Position numbers and translations under genes: made by a program. DNA of 64,000 bases from Owenia fusiformis (Eukaryota; Annelida; Polychaeta; Sabellida; Oweniidae): assembly GCA_903813345.2 (NCBI GenBank), contig CAIIXF020000010.1, positions 19,853,181 through 19,917,180 of the forward strand. Direction: 5' to 3'. Shown piece after piece: positions 55,141-64,000 of this stretch (its first letter is position 1; every line of letters begins with the position of its first letter). The notes beneath the pieces were generated by a model. The model searched no databases. It was not told the origin of the DNA and saw nothing but the letters and a program-made list of their open reading frames with translations.

Positions 55141-56005
55141 ATCCCAACGAACGAAGTTCGGTGGGGATATAGTGAAGCCCTCCGTCCGTCCGTCTGTCCG
55201 TCCGTCAGTCCATCAGTCCGTCAGTCAGTCAGTCAGTCCGTCCGTCTGTCCGGAAGATAACTCAAATACTAGTAGACGGATTTTCTTCATATTTGGTGGA
55301 AAGATGTATATTGGTTGCAAAACCTTGGCAATTAGAATTTGTAATTGAATGTAAATGTTTATATTAGAAATAAATTGATAACATGAAAAAAAAAAGATGT
55401 ATATTGGTGAATAGTTTTACGAAAAAAAGATGGCCGCCGCTTTAAAAATGACGGGACTTTTTCGCAAAAATCATAAATTTTTCATTCTGAACCAAAGTAA
55501 TTAATATTATTGTTTGAAATTTTGTTAGTATATTCACAACATTTATCTATTTCACATATATTCCGTGTTTTTCATCCTGACCCCCAGGGGCCAGGAAAAC
55601 AGAAATTTTTGCTAATTTTTAGATCTTTCTAAAGTATAGCTTTATTATACTCAAATGAAAGGCAATTAAGAGTAGATTGCAAATATTGTATATTTTTTCT
55701 GATTCGAGCCTCGTAAAATTCAAAATGGCCGCCTAATGTACGATTTCGCAATAATTTTTCGATCCCTTCAAAGTATGGCTATATTATACTCAAATTGAAG
55801 GAATTTTGGAGTAGATCACAATTATGGTATTATTTTTCAGATTTGTATCTCAGAAAATTCAAAATGGCTGCTTTGCAGGAATTCACAATTCTAAAATCTA
55901 ATTTTTTCAATTTTAACCAAAGTAATGAGTATAATTGATTGGATTCGCTAATTGATATTTTGTTCGTTGGGATTTGCTACTCCGCGGAGTTGCCGTTATC
56001 TAGTT
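55141..56005. mobile_element. Repeat element with AACGAACGAAGTTCGG end
   Basis: Opens 'cccaacgaacgaagttcgg', has a GTCCGTCC/GTCAGTCA run at 55185-55252, then unit blocks with 'aaaatggccgcc', and closes 'ttcgttgggatttgctactc' and 'gcggagttgccgttatctag'. The two ends share an inverted CCCAACGAAC/GTTCGTTGGG. No coding frame is visible. It was split by a short retroposed insert at 55316-55393. Confidence 0.65.
55316..55393 (+). mobile_element. 78-bp retroposed insert with poly(A) tail
   Basis: Flanked by identical AAGATGTATATTGGT direct repeats at 55301-55315 and 55394-55408. The insert contains AATAAA and ends in a run of A. A long target duplication, a poly(A) signal and an A tail are the marks of LINE-mediated retroposition of the last ~70 nt of a polyadenylated transcript. 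The source RNA is unknown. Confidence 0.82.
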
Positions 56006-56207
56006 GCTTATATTATGATGTCATTGTATCCGTGGTTGCCATGGTTGCAGTAATTGATTCAGCAGTTCTATACTATATATGGTTTCTGTTAATAACCTCT
56101 TGTGCAGAACAGTAGAATTTGTCAAGTGCATTAAGTCTCTTGTCATTTGCCCTAATTCTCTGCCCTTTGTAGGTGCACATTGCACTAGGCAGCAATTTAT
56201 GTACTCT

Positions 56208-56391
56208 CAGGCCCGTAGCCAGAACCCTGCGAACCCCCCCCCCCCCCTCGCCAAAAATTCTTTCAAAATCATGCAGTTTTGAGCACTTCTTAAGTGATTT
56301 TAGCCATATTTGGGCCAAAATTGTCAAATGTGAACCCCCCTGGAAATTTGGAAAACTGAACCCCCCTTGGCAAATTCTGGCTACGGGCCTG
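56208..56391. mobile_element. AGCCAG-family MITE, full copy
   Basis: The ends are CAGGCCCGTAGCCAG and CTGGCTACGGGCCTG over 184 bp, with C runs near the left end. The interior matches the copies at 9704 and 14512. The flanks (ACTCT/ACTAC) are not a perfect duplication. Confidence 0.85.
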
Positions 56392-58500
56392 ACTACTAAC
56401 TGTATTATTTGAAATACTGTGTAATATGAAGTGTGGGTGTGTATGTTATGGGCTAAACAATTGGAATACCCGGAGTGTCAGATTCTAGTACATTACTCTA
56501 TTAGAAAAGGTAAAGAAGGAATGACTTGATGTTAGACTAATTTGAATTCAAGGTTTGAACTTTTTTCAGAAATATTATTTTGGAAGGATCAAGTAGTTTA
56601 TTCATTCTTAATCATTGCTAGTAAGGAAAAATATTTTGGTTTGATTGATGAGAAAAAAAGAGTATTTTTCTTAATAAAATGAGCTTAGTTATATTACACT
56701 GATTAGTTGGGCTATTTAGAAAAAATTAAGAATTGAGATAGGTTAACCCCCCTCCCACTCCCTTTAAGTTTGATGGTTGGTCACTTATACTCATACACCA
56801 TTCTTATCCAGAGAATAAGGTTAAAAAAGTCAAACGTATCAGGCCTCATAAAAATATTCCAACTTCGTGAATTACAGTGTAGCTCTCTGCAGCGAATTGC
56901 TATATTTGTGATAATTAGAAACAAGAAGTATCTAAGGTGAGTATGTGACTCAGCGATCAATGATAACGGTCAGTTTAGAGAGCCAATAGCATTTTAGCCT
57001 CCCCTCAGTTGTCTACTTAAAGCCCCACGGGGAATCATTTGAAGTTAACTATTACTGACAATTAACATACAAAACCGATTTCTATTTCCCTTGCAAATTA
57101 GTTAATTTGAGAGCTTTTTAATGAATGGAGATGTACACGTATAACAATGGGAGGAAAGCGTGATTACTTTCTCGAGACATTTCCAATGATTGTAACAGTC
57201 AATAGGAATTGTCATAACGGTAAACTAAGATGTGTTGTCGTGGTAACTCTTATTTCATTCCTGTGTAAGACAATGAGAACCACTATATTTAATTTCTCAA
57301 GGGAGAATAAAGATTCTATGCATTCATTTATTTCGATTCAGAGTATCTCAAAACATGATATTCAGTATCCTCATTTTCTCTTACTCGGCTCCCTTTATTG
57401 CCCCGGTTTATGGGCTGAACGTAGTGATAACTATGTAGCAAAGATGGAAACCCAGTGAAATTTTCATTAAGAGATGCAAAATCAGACCTTTTCAATAGAA
57501 ATCTTCTTATTCGTGCAAGACTTTTTTCTTTAGTCCATTTATAAATTTCACCTTTTTGTTTAAGTGTATTGTTATAGCCTAACAGCTAAACATATGTTTA
57601 AAAGCCTGAGTGTATTTTTTTCTAGAGCATACATAGCATGCAAAAGTGACAAAAGACAATACCCGTGGGGGCTAGATTAATCATTGTCAGCGTAAATTAT
57701 CATTATTAGTTGCTAACCACCTTTCAAATAAAATACCTGTGCTTCAATTTTCTCTGAACATACTCGATCCTAGCATTTTTCTCAATGTTCAATGGAGAGG
57801 CTAATTTTTTGAGTTTTTTTTTTAATTTTAAATATTCACTACATGTCTGTTTACTTTATAGCTTCAACATTTCTCAAGTATTCTCATATTTGAAGGTGAT
57901 AACTCTCACAGGGGTAGTCCCTGATGAGATTGTCTAAAGGCTAATAAAATAAACTGTTTGTTAAGCAAGCTTATTCCTGTATAGACTGGATAAACAGATA
58001 GCTGGTGTGGGAGTTCCCCGAGTGTCATAGCCAAGGTAGCACATTTGTAGATGAAGCTCTCTTTTAGGAGCAAAATTACACTATTGTAAAGTGTCACATG
58101 GGAACAGTGTCAAATTTCGACTTCGTATATGACGCTGATGAGTCAAACAACACACCATTTGAAAAAACATTTGCAGTATGAATTTAATTAAGGGAATTGT
58201 TATCTGGAATTTTTAGTGATAAATGACACCTAGTTTGATGTATCATATTGTCAGTTGAAGGTTATGTTAGCTGTAATGATCTGTATAACCATAATGTGGC
58301 CAGTATCATTAATGTTATTGACATGTTGTACTGAAGCCCAGTGCCTAAAGGTAATTACTCTTTTTATAAGGAAGGAAAATCAAACTCATTGAAAAGTGTA
58401 TTGATTTCTGTGAATGGGGACAAAAGGAGACATCCATTATATCATGACAGTAGCTGGCAAGAGATAAATGAGCATATGATAATAAAAATGAAGATTAATT
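56392..58500. other. Non-coding stretch, nothing recognised
   Basis: AT-rich sequence downstream of TRIP4. Short open frames (for example 57147-57458) show no family motif and no flanking splice signals that I trust. Confidence 0.5.
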
Positions 58501-58565
58501 CATGATTCAGTCATTTTGTCTCAGTGGTTTTCAAATCTGTTATAATCTTGGAACTAATACATGGT

Positions 58566-58925
58566 CTCTTCCCCACAGCATTGCCTCTTCCCCATACCAT
58601 TCCCTTTTCCTCAAACCATTGCCTCTTTTCCACATCATTGCCTCTTCCTCACACCATTCCCTTTTCCTCAAACCATTGCCTCTTTTTCACATCATTGGCT
58701 CTTCCTCACACCATTCCCTTTTCCTCAAACCATTGCCTCTTTTTCACATCATCGCCTCTTTCTCTCACCATTCCCTTTTCCTCAAACTGTTACCTCTTCC
58801 TCAAACCATTGCCTCTTTCTAACACCATGGCCTCTTCCTCACACCATTCCCTTTTCCTCAAACTGTTACCTCTTTCTAACACAATGGCCTCTTCCTCAAA
58901 TTGCCTCTTTTCAACATCATTGCCC
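58566..58925. repeat. Pyrimidine-rich minisatellite
   Basis: Tandem ~55-bp units built from 'cattgcctcttcctcacacc' and 'attcccttttcctcaaacc'. It is strongly C/T-biased on the plus strand and so capable of triplex DNA. It is open in all three plus frames, and I treat those peptides as by-products. Confidence 0.88.
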
Positions 58926-59429
58926 CTTCTTCATCTCCTCTCCCCGATCTAGTTCAGTTCATGATCTCCATAGAGATATTCAGGCATCTTTAATTCATGG
59001 TCAATTACAGTTTTTCAAATATCAAATTTTACCTTGATTAGACATGTGGTAGGAAAGTTATTGTATGGTCCCTAATTATTATTAATTACCAGACATTTGA
59101 ATATCGATGGCCTTGAATGTAATATTGTGGGTGATAAATGCCATATCAACGTTTATTAGTTTTGACCGCAGTGAAAATATAGAGTAAATTAAAGAATCGT
59201 AATTAATGTAAATTGACACCTTTAGTCATCAGTGTTTGTCTTAGAATCTAATTTCTAAAATGCCCAAAGCAACAAAACTAATTCGGTACAATTCAGTATT
59301 GTGCTGAATTATAAAGCAAGATGGTTGTTTGAATGACATGGGTGTTTTCTCTGGAATAACCGTCCGAGGATTGATTTGAATGACCAGGGGTATTTTCTCT
59401 GGTTTTCTTCATGGCTGGCAGCATATTAC

Positions 59430-59793
59430 CCTTTGCATTCGTTCAGCTTCACTTCTTAAATGAGAAATTCGTCTTCAGTTAGTTTATAACTAGACTCTGT
59501 GCCCAGGGTAGTAGCATATACATGTATTACCCCCTTATTCAAGCTTCATTCTGAACCTCATCGCATTGTTCTGTTCTCAAAATATCGATATCCTCCTAGA
59601 AATGAATTGATAGAGCTCTGTGATCTCTCACTACAATCAAGCTTACTTTCGTAAAACCTCATTTATATCATGGCTTTGAAGTTCTCGTCTGTTATGCGTT
59701 CATACTGAAGGTACCCTTTGCATTCGTTCGACTTCACTTCTTAAAAGAGAGCTTCGTCTTTGTAGTTTATAACTAGACTCTGCGTGCAGGGTA
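59430..59793. repeat. 80-bp dispersed repeat, copies 2 and 3
   Basis: Copies at about 59430-59511 and 59710-59793 share 'ccctttgcattcgttc', 'cttcacttcttaaa' and 'tataactagactctg'. They are related to 51897-51970. Confidence 0.75.
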
Positions 59794-61493
59794 TACTGAA
59801 GGGCAAGAAAGGAATCAAATGGAACCAAACATTTTACAAATTATGCATATTATAGATATCAGTAACTAATTCAGTTCTCTTCATGATTAAGATTAAGAAT
59901 TATGATGCTTGTCATAGTAATTTGTTTGACAAGAGCTTTAGCCCATTGCAATATGCTACAATACTAAGAGATCCGACAAGTAAAATACAATTATTTCAAA
60001 AATTGTGTCAGCAATGAATGCATGTTGTACTAGCAATAATACATTATAATCATTTGATTAGTGGATTTAATAGCATAATGATATACTTAAGAGGCGCTGT
60101 GATATGCCAATACTTATGTAAACACTTCTTCTGCTACAGAAAGGAGTCAAAGTAGCGTTGATCAATAGAAATAACCAATGGTTGTCACATATTTTTTCGA
60201 CTTTACATAAAAAAAGATTTCCGTCGTGGAGGTGGTAGGGAGAAGTGAATGCTCTATATCCTAAAAAGTACAGCACTTCAACTGATTTTTGTTAAAATGT
60301 ACATTTTTTATAAAAATTATTGTTTCATGCTTTATCGTTTGCAAGGACAGATCAATAGCTGTATGCTTTTCCTTGTTTTCAATTACTGAGCCTAGCATAA
60401 GAACGCCATGAATCTAAATATGGCTATAAGACTGTTGGATTTACAGAATAAGCTGCGAATCAATATAGTTATTGGACGTTTTAATCACAATTCCGGTGTT
60501 ATATTCTACGTCCTGATATTTATCTGACGATCGGCTCGCTTATCGTAATAGTACAAGTGTCGTTTATAAAATAGAGGAACTATAAAATAGAAATGATTTA
60601 TTCCAATTGATTATTGTAATTTGATATTATTTGTCAACAATAAATCTTCCTGTGTAATTTTGTCCTTCAATAAGTAGCTTTTCTTTATGATTACTTTAGT
60701 GTCGTTTAATCTACGATTGTTTTGTAATCTATGGCTTTGGACTTGTGTTGACTCTATCAGGAATGCTGAAAATAGAGAATAAAGATATAAAAACGTCAAG
60801 TATTGTATTGATTTGTTGGCCCAAGTCAGAAGGCAAACCGCATAAGTCAACTAGAGCGAGATGATGATGTTAGGCTGAAGTATAAGGTTTCTCATTGTTT
60901 TAATGTAGTCTCGCTTTAAGTATATAGGTCTCATCTCCGCTTTCCTTTTCTTGACATTTTTTATGTTTTTATGTTATTTTTCATATATTGTAGTAGACTA
61001 TTTGATAATTACACCTGCTAGCAAATATGTTGCGAAATATATGGAATGAGATGTGGCACAGTGCAAATGTAGTTCATTTCCATGACACATGCCTATGGGG
61101 ATTCCAATCTAGCACCATTTTTTATGCTCGTTTATTTTACTCCAAGGGATATAGCATCATAACGCTGGGAAGTAACCATTTTAGAAAAAATATTTTCGTT
61201 TGTGGGAAAAAGGATTTTTGGGAATTTGCTGCCATGGAAAAAAATTGTGTTAATAATAAAATTGTTTTTCTTCCCCAAGATTTAATGGCCCAACCATAGA
61301 ACCATAGAACTCTAGCTCATTGACATTTTAAACCAAAAATATTTGGGTTCATTGAAGTAAGCAAAGGAAACACATGCATTTTGTTGTTTGTATGCTATCT
61401 AAGTCTCATTTGTAGACAAGAGAAACCTGTTTAAACCATACATTGCTGGAATTGGCAATCTGTCTTAATAACATAAATTACATAATGATACCA
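59794..61493. other. Non-coding stretch, nothing recognised
   Basis: AT-rich sequence. The open frames at 60067-60276, 60611-60850 and 61027-61299 have no recognisable motif and are left out. Confidence 0.5.
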
Positions 61494-61870
61494 GTGTTCA
61501 TTGTAAAGATGACTTTACTATAGAAGTGTTTATTGTAGAAAAGTGTTCACTGTAGAGATGCATTTATTGTAGAGAGGTATTCAGTTTCAAGGAAGTGTTC
61601 ACTGTAGAGAGGTGTTCACCATAAAGTGGTGTTTACTATAGAGAAGTGTTTACTGTAGAGATGGATTTATTGTAGAGAGGTATTTAGTTTAGAGAAGTGT
61701 TCACTGTAGAGAGGTGTTTACTGCCTGAGATAAGTGTTCATTGTAGAGAGGTGTTTACTGTTGAGAAGTGCTCACTGTAGAGATGAATTTATTATAGAGA
61801 GGTATGCATTTTAGAGAAATGTTTACTGTTGAGAGGTGTTCACTGTAAGTATGTGTTCACTGTAGAGAGG
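61494..61870. repeat. GTGTTCACTGTAGAGAGG minisatellite
   Basis: Degenerate tandem ~18-22-bp units over about 375 bp. The unit resembles the subterminal 'gtgttcacattagagagg' of the pogo-like MITE at 43446-43715, so it may have expanded from such an element. Confidence 0.85.
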
Positions 61871-62607
61871 TGTTTTCTTTCAAGATGGGCTCATTTTATA
61901 GGCTCGTTCACATTTACATGCTTTACTTCAGTGAGAAAAACTTGGCCAAATCTCTGACTGTTATTGATGTACCTATTAATATTAAAAATATTTTATTCGT
62001 CTATATGTTTTACATACATTATATTAATACAATTTGACGAAATGGATCGAACAAGAGGCTTTCGCCTATTCTAAGTACTCTCCTTGATGTACCTCTATGA
62101 GAGTAAAAGATAGCATCTCATGTTATTGACCAATAATGAACCTGTTTGCTGTGAAAAACAGAATTGGTCGTACCAGAAATGATCGTGCTCTGAACTCCTA
62201 TTTCTACTGATAACAAATATCTATCTTGTTGCGGGATAATCAAATCGAAGAGCAATTTCAATACCATTACATGACTCACGGACCCAGAGCTAGCATCATA
62301 TTCTGCAATTGTCTAAGTAAAGGTACGCCTCATTGATCAAAGCTGGCATTGGTATTCTGTAAGCAACCCCCAGTTTATTTTCACATCATTACTGACAAAT
62401 TACACACACAATTGTGTTATGTGAGCGTAAACAGAGCTAGGAAACTGTCTAATGCTGTTCAATCAGAATATCCGCAACAACCAAAATAATGTTATCTATA
62501 GCTTGCAATTCACTTTGACCTTTTCTATGTTTTGATTCAGAAGGTTCCTATTGCTTCAACTGATTATGGTGCTTATGTAAGACTGGAGTGTGGTAAGGCA
62601 GCAACCT

Positions 62608-62795
62608 GGCCTGTAGCGAACCCCCCCCCCTCCCTGGCTAAAATTATTTTAAGATTTCAAGACCATGATGTATTTTCACCATTTGAGTACTTTTTCAGTG
62701 ATTTTAGGCCATAACTGTCAAATTTGTACCCCCTGGATTTTTCTAGAATGACCCTCCCCTCTTGGCAAAAGTTGCCCCCCCCCCTCCATGCCCTA
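62608..62795. mobile_element. AGCCAG-family MITE, decayed copy
   Basis: Reads 'cctggcctgtagcgaac', a C run, 'ggctaaaattattttaaga', 'ttcaccatttgag', 'tttaggccata' and a second C run. Family order is clear but the ends are eroded. Confidence 0.6.
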
Positions 62796-64000
62796 ATGGG
62801 ATTCAGCGTTCTAATTTATTAGTCTCTCCCTATGTACTTCTTGTATCTCTTCTTTTCAAGAGAAAGTAGAGGCTTTGGAATGCACAGTAGGGCTTCGGGT
62901 TTGATCGCTGTATAATTAAAGATAAGGGGATTTCTCAAAGGTTTCATCTTATTCTGGATGTATGATATTTAAGTATTGTTACCTGCGAGATCAATGACCA
63001 AACTTTTTATCAAAGCACACCTTTTGCAACATGAGAATTTTTGTTGTTTTCATAATCAGTTGTCCTTAAAAATTCTGACTTTCCCTATTTAGTAGTCTTT
63101 TGGCACCCAATCAAACATAATTACAGTCATGGGTGGAATTGAGTGTAGAATATTGCTGAATCAGTGGGCATCTGTAGCAAATGGCAGGTGGTGACATTTT
63201 GCATGTTAATGCCTCATTTCTAAAATTATGATGAAGGGCTACTATGTCTCTATAAAAATCATATTTAACATTTTGTGAAACCTTTTTTGGATTACATTAA
63301 GCCCTTATCGCCTTTGTTTAGATGAAGATGAAGAAGACAAACTGTGATTTGATATAAAAACATTTTTAATGTGTGAAAAAAATGAGATATCACAATTGAC
63401 ATAATCTTTATCAATCTTAATGGATGTCTTTAATAGATTATCTGTGAGATATTACATTGTGGCATCTTCGTTTTCCACTGGGTCTGGCATCTTGGATTTC
63501 CAAGGTATGATGTGATTGAAAATCAAACTGGGAAACGAGTATGTGAGTCTGGTAAGAACAACTGAAATGTTGTGAATCAAGATGACCTTTTGGAGCTTAT
63601 CTTTAAAAATGAAAGTTTCTATCATGTCCATCAAGGTGTTCAAATTTAAAATGCAAAATAGAGTGGAAAAGAGTGGAATCAGCAAGGAATAAAGCAAATA
63701 GAGATGTAGATGATACTCTAAATTATATAGAAATGCAAGAAAATCAGACAGTTCATTCAAATTTTGAAGAGAAAATGAGTGAAAATGGCATGAGCAGACG
63801 CACAACTTAGCGTGCGAAGATGATACACTGTGGCAGACATCTTATTGTATTGTGAGATCTTTGCGAAAGTGTGCAGTTCATGTTTTATGCAGGAGCATAT
63901 TGATTAATGACAATTTAACTCCATGAACACCAAATCTTTATTTTCTAGAGGGCATTCAAAATCAATGATCTGAAAGGGAGCGGCAAAATAGTAATACCCA
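62796..64000. other. Right end of window, no gene recognised
   Basis: Holds a third copy of the GGCAGGTGGTGACA repeat at about 63170-63230. A 117-residue minus-strand frame at 63452-63805 ends in PDPVENEDATM, but it has no recognised family and no splice context I trust. Confidence 0.45.

Noticed and set aside
58502-59037. Three overlapping plus-strand ORFs
   Set aside because: Translations of a pyrimidine-rich minisatellite; no non-repetitive coding sequence.
63452-63805. 117-residue minus-strand ORF
   Set aside because: Hydrophobic AT-rich translation with no recognised family, promoter or splice evidence; could not be supported as a gene.

Overview
The window is AT-rich, intron-rich animal nuclear DNA. 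It carries four recognisable metazoan genes with GT-AG introns, many small palindromic transposons, tandem repeats and one intact LINE. The repeat types (GTCCGTCC-rich elements, foldback MITEs) suggest a marine invertebrate, possibly a lophotrochozoan such as a mollusc or brachiopod. I cannot name the species. All gene names come from protein motifs and remembered family sequences; no search was run.

Gene layout, left to right. (1) LIPE, hormone-sensitive lipase, on the minus strand: nine coding exons from 13092 down to 5044, plus a second, divergent copy of the last coding exon at 3239-3571. (2) ANAPC15, an anaphase-promoting complex subunit, plus strand, one coding exon at 15177-15533 behind an inferred 5' UTR intron. 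(3) PCLAF (PAF15, a PCNA clamp-associated factor), minus strand, four exons at 23024-17451. (4) TRIP4 (ASC-1), plus strand, twelve exons from 23320 to 52131, whose last intron is 21.7 kb. LIPE/ANAPC15 and PCLAF/TRIP4 are two divergent pairs, and ANAPC15 and PCLAF converge. PCLAF and TRIP4 start codons are 295 bp apart, with an E2F-like and an ETS-like site between them. The same head-to-head pair exists in human.

Mobile DNA. The TRIP4 last intron holds a two-ORF APE-type LINE (ORFs 44611-46236 and 46274-49711, both open), a 5'-truncated piece of another LINE (35157-35681), MITEs and minisatellites. A palindromic family with CAGGCCCGTAGCCAG ends recurs through the window, and two copies have perfect 5-bp target duplications. 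PCLAF intron 1 is largely transposon: a pogo-like MITE with TA duplication, a hAT-like MITE with an 8-bp duplication, and a nested foldback element. From 53.2 to 56.4 kb there are repeat-family blocks, including a 78-bp retroposed insert with a poly(A) tail.

Most notable. First, the two alternative LIPE terminal exons both supply the catalytic Asp and His. Only the distal one adds a basic linker and a hydrophobic C-terminal segment, so a tail-anchored lipase isoform is predicted. Second, the splice acceptor and first ~40 nt of TRIP4 exon 9 have been amplified into a 64-bp tandem array just upstream of the real exon, giving seven decoy acceptors each followed by an in-frame stop. No bacterial genes, CRISPR arrays, tRNAs or rRNAs were recognised. 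The region beyond the TRIP4 stop holds no gene I can support.
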